A DNA stretch of 64,000 nt from an uncultured Pelagibacteraceae bacterium. GTDB taxonomy: Bacteria > Pseudomonadota > Alphaproteobacteria > Pelagibacterales > Pelagibacteraceae. The notes beneath the pieces were generated by a model, which was given only the letters and a program-made list of their open reading frames with translations, made no database searches and was not told the origin of the DNA. Location of the stretch: NCBI GenBank assembly GCA_902613755.1, contig CACMIH010000003.1, positions 1 through 64,000 on the forward strand, read 5' to 3'. Position numbers and translations under genes: made by a program. Positions 35,194 through 43,773 of the stretch are shown here, piece after piece (position 1 is the stretch's first letter; each line of letters opens with the position of its first letter).

Positions 35194-36381
35194 ATGAAAT
35201 CAAAAAAGAAAATTGTTCTAGCTTATTCTGGAGGGCTCGATACCTCTATAATTTTAAAATGGCTTCAAGAAAATTATGATGCAGATGTAATTTGTTATAC
35301 AGCAGATGTAGGCCAAGAAATTGATAGAAAAAAAATTATAACTAATGCAAAAAAACTTGGTGTTAAAAATATAATTATTAAAGATTTAAAAGATATTTTT
35401 GTTAAAGACTACGTTTACCCTATGATCAGGGGACACGCAATCTATGAGGGTGTTTATTTGTTAGGGACTTCGATAGCAAGACCTCTTATTGCAAAAGATC
35501 AAATAAGAGTAGCTAAAAAATTTAAGGCTTATGCAGTTTCGCATGGAGCAACTGGTAAAGGCAATGACCAAGTTAGATTTGAATTAGGCTATCATTATTT
35601 TGATCCTAAAATTAAAATTATAGCTCCGTGGAGAATTTGGAAACTAAAATCTAGAACAGACTTAATTAATTATGCAAAAAAACATGGCATAGCTATTCCT
35701 AAAGATAAAAAAGGTGCTCCTCCTTTTTCAGTGGATGATAATTTATTTCATACATCAACTGAAGGTAAGGTTTTGGAAAATCCAAAAAATTCTGCCCCAG
35801 AATTTATTTTTCAACGAACAGTTTCTCCAGAAAAGGCACCTAATAAACCTTCTTTTGTTACTATCAATTTTAAAAATGGTGATCCTTTTGGAATCAATGG
35901 AAAAAAATTATCACCAGCTAAATTATTAACTAAGCTAAATAGCCTAGCAGGGAAAAATGGAATTGGAAGAGTTGACTTAGTAGAGAATAGATTTTTAGGT
36001 ATAAAATCTAGAGGAGTATATGAAACACCTGGTGGAACTCTTTTAATAAACGCTCATAGAGCAATTGAGTCTGTTACCTTAGATAAAGAAACTATGCACA
36101 AAAAAGATCAAGTAATGTCTAAATATGCAGAGTTAATTTACAATGGTTATTGGTATTCAAAAGAAAGATTTAAACTTCAAAAAATTGTAGATTTAAAAAG
36201 AAGCAAAATTAATGGCTCAGTAAAACTTAAATTGTATAAAGGAAATATTACAATTCAATCTAGAGTTACTAACAGCAGCGCATATTCAATGAAGAAGGTT
36301 TCTTTTGAAGAAAATAAATCATTTAATAAATCTAACGTTGAGAGATTCATCAATTTTCATAAGAAAAAGCTTCGTACTTAG
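35194..36381 (+). CDS. argG: Argininosuccinate synthase
   Basis: ATP-dependent ligase joining citrulline and aspartate in arginine synthesis, 395 residues. The ATP-binding PP-loop LAYSGGLDTSIILKWL sits at residues about 9-24. Other family segments are HGATGKGNDQVRFE and SVDDNLFHTSTEGK. The length is normal. It starts 4 bases after the IalB gene stop. No other arginine gene is nearby. Confidence 0.96.
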   Translation: MKSKKKIVLAYSGGLDTSIILKWLQENYDADVICYTADVGQEIDRKKIITNAKKLGVKNIIIKDLKDIFVKDYVYPMIRGHAIYEGVYLLGTSIARPLIAKDQIRVAKKFKAYAVSHGATGKGNDQVRFELGYHYFDPKIKIIAPWRIWKLKSRTDLINYAKKHGIAIPKDKKGAPPFSVDDNLFHTSTEGKVLENPKNSAPEFIFQRTVSPEKAPNKPSFVTINFKNGDPFGINGKKLSPAKLLTKLNSLAGKNGIGRVDLVENRFLGIKSRGVYETPGGTLLINAHRAIESVTLDKETMHKKDQVMSKYAELIYNGYWYSKERFKLQKIVDLKRSKINGSVKLKLYKGNITIQSRVTNSSAYSMKKVSFEENKSFNKSNVERFINFHKKKLRT

Positions 36382-36438
36382 ATTGCTTTAGGACAAATTG
36401 ACATTTGTTTAAATCACTAAAAATTATATCTTTATACC

Positions 36439-36897
36439 ATGGAATCAATAAAGAATTGGATGAGAGATGCTGCAAATATTTTATTTGATGATAGTAAGAA
36501 TGATCTACGCGCACTTCCTAAGACAGTTAGATTACAAATTCTTTTAGTTTTAAGTTTTATTTGGACTACTGTTTTTAGTTTATATGTTTTTTCATACACA
36601 ACTTTCGCATTTGGATGGGCTGGACTTTTTTTAGCTCATATAGGTTTAATATTTGCCGTCTATATGACTTTTAAACAATTCCACAGAGCAGAAGAGAAGT
36701 CTGCAAGTGTTTTTCAAACAAAGAATTTTGATCCTTTTAAAATCATGGTCATAGTTTTTGTAATTGTATTTATATTTGTATTTTCAAAAGGAATTGAGGT
36801 TTTAACAAGTCCAAACCCGAACTCTTATTCAATCCCTTATGATGGTCCCTTAAAATCTGCAATTGAAAAATGGTTACCTTTTAGTAAAGATAAATAA
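36439..36897 (+). CDS. Hypothetical membrane protein
   Basis: The 152-residue protein has an amphipathic N-terminus (SIKNWMRDAANILFDD) and three hydrophobic helices (about residues 32-52, 58-74, 100-118). It ends with a soluble tail. No family recognised. It overlaps the PsiE gene by one base (TAATGG), so they are co-translated. A TTGACA hexamer lies 36 bases upstream, but without a well-spaced -10 box. Confidence 0.65.
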   Translation: MESIKNWMRDAANILFDDSKNDLRALPKTVRLQILLVLSFIWTTVFSLYVFSYTTFAFGWAGLFLAHIGLIFAVYMTFKQFHRAEEKSASVFQTKNFDPFKIMVIVFVIVFIFVFSKGIEVLTSPNPNSYSIPYDGPLKSAIEKWLPFSKDK

Positions 36898-37277
36898 TGG
36901 ATAAGATAGCAAAAAACTTACAGTTAGCATTAATGGTTATTATCTTAATCAGCACTGTTATTGCTGTTGGGATTGAAATGAAAAACATGTTCTTAAATCA
37001 ATCTGTCACATTAGCAGATTTGCTTTTAATGTTTCTTTATTTGGAAGTACTAGCAATGGTTAGGGTTTTTTGGAACCAACAATCTATTAGTATTACCCTA
37101 CCACTTCTTATTGCAATTACCGCCCTTGCACGATTTATTATTCTACAAGGTAAAGAAATGGATCCTACTGCGCTTGTTTATGAAGCAGTAGCTATTTTGT
37201 TAATAGCTGGAGCAATTGTTGTTTTAAGATTAAGACATAGTGACAAATTAGGTCTTAAGAAAAAAAAATCAAAATAA
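36897..37277 (+). CDS. PsiE family membrane protein
   Basis: A 126-residue, four-helix protein that matches the phosphate-starvation-inducible PsiE family (LADLLLMFLYLEVLAMVRVFW, ITALARFIILQGKEMDP, and a C-terminal basic tail). The function of PsiE is not established. In this window there is no Pho box I can see before the operon, so phosphate control is not shown. Confidence 0.78.
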   Translation: MDKIAKNLQLALMVIILISTVIAVGIEMKNMFLNQSVTLADLLLMFLYLEVLAMVRVFWNQQSISITLPLLIAITALARFIILQGKEMDPTALVYEAVAILLIAGAIVVLRLRHSDKLGLKKKKSK

Positions 37278-37283
37278 TTTAAG

Positions 37284-38423
37284 ATGATATTTGAAGCTTC
37301 AAGGGCTAAGGCCTTAAATCAATTAAATAATTTTGTTAAGAATAATCTTGGAGATTATTCAAAATTAAGAAATTTTGATTTTGGACCTGAAAAAAGATCT
37401 AATATATCTTGCTTATCACCATATATAACTCATGGAATCATTAATGAACAAGAAGTCATTCAGAAAGCTCTAAGTAAATTTTCTTTTTCAAAAAATGAAA
37501 AGTTTATTCAAGAAGTTCTATGGCGAACTTATTGGAAAGGTTGGTTAGAACTTAGACCGAATGTTTGGGCTGATTATCTTATCGAATTAAATCAAATCAA
37601 AAATGAATTTAAAGATAATAAAGATTATATCGCAGCAATCGAAGGAAAAACAAAAGTAGATTGCTTTAATGTGTGGGTGAAAGAGCTTAAAGAAAACAAT
37701 TATTTGCATAATCACACAAGAATGTGGTTTGCTAGTGTTTGGATTTTTACTTTAGAATTGCCTTGGCAATTAGGTGCAGAATTTTTTATGCAACATCTTT
37801 ATGATGGAGATGCTGCATCAAATACTCTTGGGTGGCGATGGGTTGCGGGTGTTCAAACTCAAGGAAAACATTACCTTGCAAGTGAATGGAATATTAAAAA
37901 ATTCACTAACAATAGATTTCAAAATATAAAATTAAATGAAAATGCTCCTCCAAAAGTATCTGAAAAATCTTATCAAATAATTAAACAGGATTTTAATAAC
38001 CCGCAAAAGATTGAGAATAAGAATCTTTTAATTTTTGAAAATAATCTCTCATTTGAAATCACTGACTTTAAGGAAAATAACTTTAAGAAAATTTATTTAG
38101 TTTCTAATAAAAATGAAAATAGAGCAATAAAGCTCAGTGAAAAGTTAGTGAAATTTAAATCTCATTTAATAGAAAACCAAGAACAAAGATTAAAAAATCA
38201 ATCTATTGATTGTCAAATTATAGATATCAGTGAATTAACAAATATTGAAAATTATTACGGTTTGTATCCAACAGTAGGTGAAAATTTAGATTTTTTAAAT
38301 TCTAATAATTTAAAGATAGATTTTTTATATAGAAATCTTGATCAATTGGCTTGGCAATACTGCAATAAAGGTTTTTTTAATTTTAAAAATTATATTCCCA
38401 AAATAGTTTCAAGCTTTAATTAA
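37284..38423 (+). CDS. Photolyase/cryptochrome FAD-binding domain protein with C-terminal alpha/beta region
   Basis: A 379-residue protein without the usual N-terminal antenna-binding domain. Residues about 30-215 match the catalytic photolyase domain: VLWRTYWKGWLELRP, NYLHNHTRMWFAS, and the FAD signature DGDAASNTLGWRWVAG. From about residue 245 follows an extra segment (LLIFENNLSFEI, KIYLVSNKN, CQIIDISEL) with alternating strands and helices, like the alpha/beta domain that normally comes first. A permuted photolyase is therefore possible. It lies 6 bases after the PsiE gene. Confidence 0.75.
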   Translation: MIFEASRAKALNQLNNFVKNNLGDYSKLRNFDFGPEKRSNISCLSPYITHGIINEQEVIQKALSKFSFSKNEKFIQEVLWRTYWKGWLELRPNVWADYLIELNQIKNEFKDNKDYIAAIEGKTKVDCFNVWVKELKENNYLHNHTRMWFASVWIFTLELPWQLGAEFFMQHLYDGDAASNTLGWRWVAGVQTQGKHYLASEWNIKKFTNNRFQNIKLNENAPPKVSEKSYQIIKQDFNNPQKIENKNLLIFENNLSFEITDFKENNFKKIYLVSNKNENRAIKLSEKLVKFKSHLIENQEQRLKNQSIDCQIIDISELTNIENYYGLYPTVGENLDFLNSNNLKIDFLYRNLDQLAWQYCNKGFFNFKNYIPKIVSSFN

Positions 38424-38641
38424 AACCAACGAACCATTCCAATAATTCCTGCAGTTGCATAAAAAAATTGCAAAAATAAAATTCCTTTATGACCACCTCT
38501 ATAGGCCCAAATTCCAATTAAAATAGCTGATAATAACAGTAGACAAAACCCAAAAAATTCTATGCCTATATTTAAAGCGACAAACAAAGAATATAATATT
38601 GCAGTTATAACTCCTACCCATTCAAAAATTTTATTATTCAT
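38420..38641 (-). CDS. Small membrane protein of the photolyase operon
   Basis: A 73-residue protein that is nearly all hydrophobic (three helices) and ends FFYATAGIIGMVRWF. Similar small proteins are seen in other alphaproteobacteria, but I cannot name the family with confidence. The ATG overlaps the amidotransferase stop by 4 bases, and the stop overlaps the convergent photolyase-like gene by 4 bases. Confidence 0.6.
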   Translation of the reverse strand: MNNKIFEWVGVITAILYSLFVALNIGIEFFGFCLLLLSAILIGIWAYRGGHKGILFLQFFYATAGIIGMVRWF

Positions 38642-39357
38642 AAAAGTTTTTTAAAATTATTATAAAGGATTGTAGAGTAGTTATTCATATCTTTCATGTT
38701 ATCTTTTGCAGATTGATCGAACTTTTCTAATGCACCATTACCAAGCTGATCCTCTAAAGCTTTTTTATACTCCGGAACACAACCCCATTCATTAACCGTA
38801 GTATCTTTTATTTCAATATGAAATTGAATTCCATAAGCATGATTTTGATATTTAAAAATTTGATACTTAGTGATTGGAGAAGAGGCTAATAAAGTTATAT
38901 CTATATTATTTTCTATTCCTTGAACTTCATAAGAATGCCATTGTAAACTTTTTATTTTGTCAGGAAATTTAGAAAATAATTTATCTACATTTTTTTCATT
39001 GGAGAAATTTATATCCATAATACCAATTTCCGCTGGTTTAGATTTAACTACTTTTCCGCCCACTACTTCTCCTAAAAGCTGACAACCTAAACAAAAACCT
39101 AAATAAGGTTTTTTTAGATCTACAACAAATTCTTTAATTTTTTTCTTCTCTTCTATTAACCATGGGTATTCATTCTCCATATAAGTATCCATTGGTCCTC
39201 CCATGCAAAACATTCCATCAAATTTACCTAAATCATCTGGTATTTTTTCACCTTCATCTAATTCAATAGTGGTTAGTTTAAATCCATCAGCCAACATCAA
39301 ATCTTTAATGTAACCTGGGTCTTCTATTTTAATATGTTGTAATACTATTATATTCAC
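38638..39357 (-). CDS. Class I glutamine amidotransferase
   Basis: The 239-residue protein is a stand-alone GATase1 domain. The nucleophile Cys89 lies in GFCLGCQLLGEVVGG, and the histidine in YGIQFHIEI; the Glu two residues later completes the triad. It resembles the glutamine amidotransferases annotated as GMP synthase-like, but there is no synthetase domain. The start is a GTG at 39357, five bases after the DUF2256 stop. The acceptor partner is unknown. Confidence 0.82.
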   Translation of the reverse strand: MNIIVLQHIKIEDPGYIKDLMLADGFKLTTIELDEGEKIPDDLGKFDGMFCMGGPMDTYMENEYPWLIEEKKKIKEFVVDLKKPYLGFCLGCQLLGEVVGGKVVKSKPAEIGIMDINFSNEKNVDKLFSKFPDKIKSLQWHSYEVQGIENNIDITLLASSPITKYQIFKYQNHAYGIQFHIEIKDTTVNEWGCVPEYKKALEDQLGNGALEKFDQSAKDNMKDMNNYSTILYNNFKKLL

Positions 39358-39362
39358 TAAAA

Positions 39363-39491
39363 TTAGCTTAGCTTAGAACACTTCTTTGAACAATATTTTA
39401 CTCTTTCCCAATTCAACTTCCATTTTTTCCGCCATGTAAAAGATCTTTTACAGACAGGACATGTTTTAGTAGGCAAATTTTCTTTTTTCAT
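39363..39491 (-). CDS. DUF2256 small zinc-ribbon-like protein
   Basis: A 42-residue protein encoded between the photolyase and the amidotransferase. The N-terminus is [16 protein letters not shown] and the rest contains [11 protein letters not shown] and YCSKKC, so two CxxC-type pairs (C11/C14 and C34/C38) could bind zinc. This is the DUF2256 pattern. Its ATG overlaps the photolyase stop as ATGA, so it is translationally coupled. DUF2256 genes are often found beside photolyase/cryptochrome genes; their function is not known to me. Confidence 0.85.
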   Translation of the reverse strand: MKKENLPTKTCPVCKRSFTWRKKWKLNWERVKYCSKKCSKLS

Positions 39492-40981
39492 CCAATTGTA
39501 TTTTGTTTAATAAATTTATCAGCATCTGATAAAATTAATTTTTTTCTTTCAGATTTCATTTTGTCAAATATCCTTACCATCATTGATAGACGAGGATTTT
39601 TTAAAAAGAATTTTCTGTTTCGATCTATGAATCTCCAGTAAAGACCATCCATGGTGTTACACCAATCACCTTTCTTAAAGTCCATCATTTTCATAAAATA
39701 TGCAGATCCACAAATATAAGGTTTGGTTGCAAAAATTCCTCCATCACTAAATAATCCCATCCCATATACATTTGGAACCATTACCCAATCTGAGGAGTCT
39801 ACAAACATCTCCATGAACCACTTATAAACAATTGTTGGCTTTAACTCACAAAGGTTCATTATGTTTGATAAGATCATTAATCTTTCAATGTGATGTGACC
39901 AACCATGGTTAACAGCATTTTTAATTGCATAATCTAAAGGAGGAAGACCAGTGGTACCATCATACCAAGAACTTTTCATTTTTCTATTTTGTTTAAAAAA
40001 ATTTCCAGTTTCCATTTCTTTTGAATATGACTGATAAATTCCACGCATAAATTCTCGCCAGCCAATCACCTGGCGGATATAGCCCTCTAAAGAATTCATT
40101 CTTATTTTATTTTTCTTATGAAAGTCTAAAACTTTTTGGATTACAAATTCAGGAGTAATTAAACCTAAATTTATATAAGGACTTAATGCGCTATGGAACA
40201 AAATGTTATCTTTTTGATCAACTGCATCCTCATAATCACCAAATAAGTTTGATTTTTCTTTTATAAAAAAATTTAAAAATTTAACTACATCTTCATATTC
40301 TGTTGCAAACCAAAAATTATTTGTACTCCCTGGGTGATTTTTAAATTCCTTTTCAATAATAGGCTTTAATTTTTTTGTGTGACTGGTTTCATTTATTTTT
40401 GGAAATTTAGGAATAGAAATATTTTTAGGTAATTTATTTCTGTTATCTTCATCAAAGCTCCATTTGCCCCCGATTGGATTACCATCTGAACCCATCAATA
40501 TCCCAGATTTTTTTCTAACATCTTTGTAGAAAGTTGCCATAAAAGGTTTTTTTGATTTTGATAAATAATTTTTAAATTCAGTTCTTGAATTTAAAAACAT
40601 AGGAGTTTGAACAACATTCCAATGTATTTTTTCTTTTTTTAAAAATTGCGAAATTTTTTTTTCAAAAAATTTATCCTCTACTTCAAAACTTGAAATTTTT
40701 TTTACTTTTTTTTCAGTAATTATTTTTTTTAATTTTTTTAAATAATCTTCATTAAATTCTTTATCTTCGATTTTAAAGTAATCTAATTTAAATTTGTTTT
40801 TTCTTAATCCATCTGCATAAGAACGCATAGAAGATAAAAATAATAAAATTTTTTGTTTATGGTGCTTTTCATAAGTGCATAAACCCTTATCTTCAGCCAT
40901 AAAAAATAGGTGGTCTTTTTTGAAGCGGTCTAGGTATTTTGTTGGAAATAATTGATTACCAAGTATAAGAAATAACTTCAT
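39488..40981 (-). CDS. PhrB-type (FeS-BCP) photolyase/cryptochrome-related protein
   Basis: A 497-residue member of the bacterial (6-4) photolyase/cryptochrome family. The N-terminal alpha/beta domain begins [10 protein letters not shown]; the FAD domain has [26 protein letters not shown] and [17 protein letters not shown]. The PhrB [4Fe-4S] cluster needs four cysteines, including a CxxC before the last one. Here that loop is shortened to [11 protein letters not shown] (Cys440) and the CxxC is gone, so the cluster is probably absent. It leads the operon DUF2256-amidotransferase-membrane protein. Confidence 0.85.
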   Translation of the reverse strand: MKLFLILGNQLFPTKYLDRFKKDHLFFMAEDKGLCTYEKHHKQKILLFLSSMRSYADGLRKNKFKLDYFKIEDKEFNEDYLKKLKKIITEKKVKKISSFEVEDKFFEKKISQFLKKEKIHWNVVQTPMFLNSRTEFKNYLSKSKKPFMATFYKDVRKKSGILMGSDGNPIGGKWSFDEDNRNKLPKNISIPKFPKINETSHTKKLKPIIEKEFKNHPGSTNNFWFATEYEDVVKFLNFFIKEKSNLFGDYEDAVDQKDNILFHSALSPYINLGLITPEFVIQKVLDFHKKNKIRMNSLEGYIRQVIGWREFMRGIYQSYSKEMETGNFFKQNRKMKSSWYDGTTGLPPLDYAIKNAVNHGWSHHIERLMILSNIMNLCELKPTIVYKWFMEMFVDSSDWVMVPNVYGMGLFSDGGIFATKPYICGSAYFMKMMDFKKGDWCNTMDGLYWRFIDRNRKFFLKNPRLSMMVRIFDKMKSERKKLILSDADKFIKQNTIG

Positions 40982-41008
40982 AGTTAAATATAACTAATAA
41001 AATTTTTT

Positions 41009-41719
41009 ATGTCAGAAAAATATGTAATTTTTGGTGCGACAGGTTCTATTGGGTCAAGTTTAGCAAAACAATTAAAAAACTCTGGAAACGATATTCATTT
41101 AGTTGGAAGAGATGAAAGTGAACTTAGTTCTGTCTCTAAAAAACTTGGATGCTCACATACCGTTGCAGATGTTTTAGAGGATGGGTTTATAGAAAAAGTT
41201 AAATCAGATATTTCTGAAATTAAAGGCCTAGCTTACTGTGTCGGTTCAATTGATTTAAAACCTTTAAGAATGGTAAATGAACAAGACTTTCAGAAATGCA
41301 TGAAACTTAATCTTTATTCTGCTGTAGAAGCTATTAAAGGATATCAAGAAAGTTTAAAAAAAAATAAAGGTTCAATAGTGTTATTTTCAACTGTTGCTGC
41401 TCAAAGAGGTTTTACCAATCATGCAATCATAGCTTCAGCAAAAGCTGCTGTTGAAGGATTGACGGTTTCTCTTGCAGCAGAATTCGCTCCAAACATAAGA
41501 GTAAATTGTGTGGCACCAAGTTTAACAAAATCTAAAATAGCAGAACCAATGTTAAAAAATACTGCTATAGCTGAAGGTATCGCAAAAGCACATCCCCTTA
41601 AAAGATTAGGCGAAGGAAAAGACTCTGCTGCTCTTGCTAAATTCTTACTAACAGAAGATAGTTCTTGGGTTACAGGCCAAATAATTGCTGTAGATGGTGG
41701 TAGATCTAAACTTTCATAA
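41009..41719 (+). CDS. SDR-family oxidoreductase lacking the catalytic tyrosine
   Basis: The 236-residue protein has a Rossmann fold with FGATGSIGSSLAKQL and the C-terminal VNCVAPSLTKSKI and GQIIAVDGG of the short-chain dehydrogenases. Ser127 and Lys145 (IIASAKAAVEG) occupy the usual positions, but the YxxxK tyrosine is Ile141. The enzyme may be inactive, or use another acid. It diverges from the photolyase operon with 27 bases between starts, suggesting shared control. Confidence 0.82.
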   Translation: MSEKYVIFGATGSIGSSLAKQLKNSGNDIHLVGRDESELSSVSKKLGCSHTVADVLEDGFIEKVKSDISEIKGLAYCVGSIDLKPLRMVNEQDFQKCMKLNLYSAVEAIKGYQESLKKNKGSIVLFSTVAAQRGFTNHAIIASAKAAVEGLTVSLAAEFAPNIRVNCVAPSLTKSKIAEPMLKNTAIAEGIAKAHPLKRLGEGKDSAALAKFLLTEDSSWVTGQIIAVDGGRSKLS

Positions 41720-41720
41720 A

Positions 41721-42788
41721 GTGATCAAATATTTTTTATCGATATTTTTCTTTTTATTATTTTCATCGAAAAGTTTTTCTGAAAATTTTACTTTTAAAAA
41801 ATTAGTAGATTTAAGTGACCCGTGGGGATCATCTTTTATAAGTAATGAAGAGCTGATTATCACTGAAAAAACTGGAAAAATAAAAATAGTAAATATTATT
41901 TCTGAAGAAGTTTATGAAATTGAACATAACTTAAATTATTTTGTTCACGGACAAGGAGGTTTATTAGATATTATTTATCAAAATGATTACTTATGGATTT
42001 CTTATTCAGAAAATAGAGGGAATTGGAAAACAAGCACCTCGATTGCAAAAGCTAAATTAAATAAAAAAAAATTAGATTTCGAAAATATATTTCAAGCTGA
42101 ACCACCAATAGAATCTGGTTATCATTTCGGTTCAAGACTGGCTATAAAAGACAATTATCTTTTTGCATCTACTGGTGAAAGAGGTGGTGGTATGATTGCT
42201 CAAGATCCGACAAGCCATCCTGGAAGTATTATCAGAATTTATTTAGATGGTAGTATTCCAAAAGATAACCCTAAGTTTGATGGTAAATCAGATTGGTTAC
42301 CAGAAATTTATCAAATTGGTGTTCGTAATCCTCAAGGTCTAACCTATTCCTCTTTTGATGGAAAAATTTATGCAAGCAACCATGGTGCAAAAGGTGGCGA
42401 TTGGTTTGGTGAGATTAAAAAGGGAGAAAATTATGGTTGGAAAGTTTTAGGTTGGGGTGGAACAAATTATTCAGGCTCAAAGATTGGACCTAAATGGAAA
42501 CCGGGTTTTACCAAGGCAATCCAATACTGGGTGCCTTCAATAGCTGCAAGTGCAATAACTATTTATAAGGGAAAAGAATTTAATGAATGGAATGGCGAAG
42601 CACTCATTACTTCTTTAAAAGATAAATCAATGAGAAAATTAAACTTTCAAAATTCATCAAAGATTGAAGAAACAGTTATTTTCAAAGATAAAATTGGGAG
42701 AATAAGAGACATACAAGTTCACCCTGTTAATGGAAAAATATATTTTCTTGCAGGAAATGGCTTATGGTTAATGGAGAAAAAAAAATAA
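41721..42788 (+). CDS. PQQ-type soluble sugar dehydrogenase (YliI/Asd family)
   Basis: About 355 residues from a GTG at 41721 that begins two bases after the SDR stop; earlier codons would lie inside the SDR gene. A signal peptide (FLSIFFFLLFSSKSFS) precedes a six-bladed propeller of the GSDH/sorbosone type: DPWGSSFI, HVHGQGG-like VHGQGGLL, RNPQGLTYSSFDGKIYASNHGAKGGDW and INYGW-like NYGWKVLGWG. Homologues use PQQ and calcium to oxidise aldoses in the periplasm. A PQQ source is not visible here. Confidence 0.82.
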   Translation: MIKYFLSIFFFLLFSSKSFSENFTFKKLVDLSDPWGSSFISNEELIITEKTGKIKIVNIISEEVYEIEHNLNYFVHGQGGLLDIIYQNDYLWISYSENRGNWKTSTSIAKAKLNKKKLDFENIFQAEPPIESGYHFGSRLAIKDNYLFASTGERGGGMIAQDPTSHPGSIIRIYLDGSIPKDNPKFDGKSDWLPEIYQIGVRNPQGLTYSSFDGKIYASNHGAKGGDWFGEIKKGENYGWKVLGWGGTNYSGSKIGPKWKPGFTKAIQYWVPSIAASAITIYKGKEFNEWNGEALITSLKDKSMRKLNFQNSSKIEETVIFKDKIGRIRDIQVHPVNGKIYFLAGNGLWLMEKKK

Positions 42789-42789
42789 T

Positions 42790-43773
42790 ATGAAAGAAAG
42801 ACCTTATCATCATTTACCTGATGGTACTTTCAGGAATCCAAAAGGGTCTCCAGTAATAATATCCAGATCAGGAAAATTTTCTTATAGAACTTTCAGTAAA
42901 TTAAGAAAAAAAGTTGATTTATCTTATCCAAAAGAACATGTGATTGAAAAAGAAAAAGTATTAGCTAATTTAGAAAAATATAAAAATAGTGATTATATTG
43001 CTTGGATAGGTCACGCGACATACCTTATAAAATTGGGTGAAAACACAATTATAACAGATCCTGTATTTTCAAAGAACGCTGGACCACTAATCTTTGGCCC
43101 GAAAAGATTTACTAATCCTGCAATAAAATTAAACGAGATACCTAAAACGGATATATTTTTACTCACTCATAATCATTATGATCATCAGGACATGTCAACA
43201 ATTAGAAATTTTCCTTTTAAGAGTGCAAAAGTATTAGCACCACTAAATCTTGGTAAATATTTTAAAGGATATAAAGATGTAAATGAAATGGATTGGTATG
43301 ATCAAATAATTATAAATGATGATTTGAAAATTTCTTTACTTCCTGCAGTTCATTGGTCAAAAAGAAGTTTAACAGACACTAATAAAACTTTGTGGGGTAA
43401 TTTTTTAATAGAACATAAAAATAAAAAAATTTTATTTGCATGTGATACTGGATATGGGGAAATCTACAAACAACTAGGTGAAAGATATGGTCCTATAAAT
43501 CTGACAATGATTAATATTGGGGCTTATAATTTCAAACCAATGTTTGATAAAACTATATATCATACTACACCAGAGGAAGCCCTGAATGTTGCACAAGACC
43601 TAAAAAGTAAAAAAGTATTAGGAATGCATTGGGGAACATTTGTTTTGTCATTAGAGCCGATTATGGAACCCCCAATTAGATTTAAAGACAGTGCTGAAAA
43701 ATATGGTTTTAATAAAGAAGATGCTATTATTTTTAAAATTGGAGAAGTTAGTCCTCTAGATAAATTGTTATAG
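42790..43773 (+). CDS. MBL-fold metallo-hydrolase (NAPE-PLD/RomA-like)
   Basis: A 327-residue protein with the metallo-beta-lactamase motif THNHYDH (His127, His129, Asp131, His132), an upstream IGHATYLI, and later histidines in LPAVHWSKR and LGMHWGTF; FACDTGYG supplies the bridging aspartate. The layout is that of UlaG/NAPE-PLD-type phosphodiesterases such as RomA. The substrate is unknown. It starts one base after the sugar dehydrogenase. Confidence 0.85.
   Translation: MKERPYHHLPDGTFRNPKGSPVIISRSGKFSYRTFSKLRKKVDLSYPKEHVIEKEKVLANLEKYKNSDYIAWIGHATYLIKLGENTIITDPVFSKNAGPLIFGPKRFTNPAIKLNEIPKTDIFLLTHNHYDHQDMSTIRNFPFKSAKVLAPLNLGKYFKGYKDVNEMDWYDQIIINDDLKISLLPAVHWSKRSLTDTNKTLWGNFLIEHKNKKILFACDTGYGEIYKQLGERYGPINLTMINIGAYNFKPMFDKTIYHTTPEEALNVAQDLKSKKVLGMHWGTFVLSLEPIMEPPIRFKDSAEKYGFNKEDAIIFKIGEVSPLDKLL

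Noticed and set aside
36398-36403. TTGACA promoter before the membrane protein at 36439
   Set aside because: The hexamer is perfect, but the nearest -10-like sequence (TTATAT, 36424) is 20 bases away, so I do not call a promoter.
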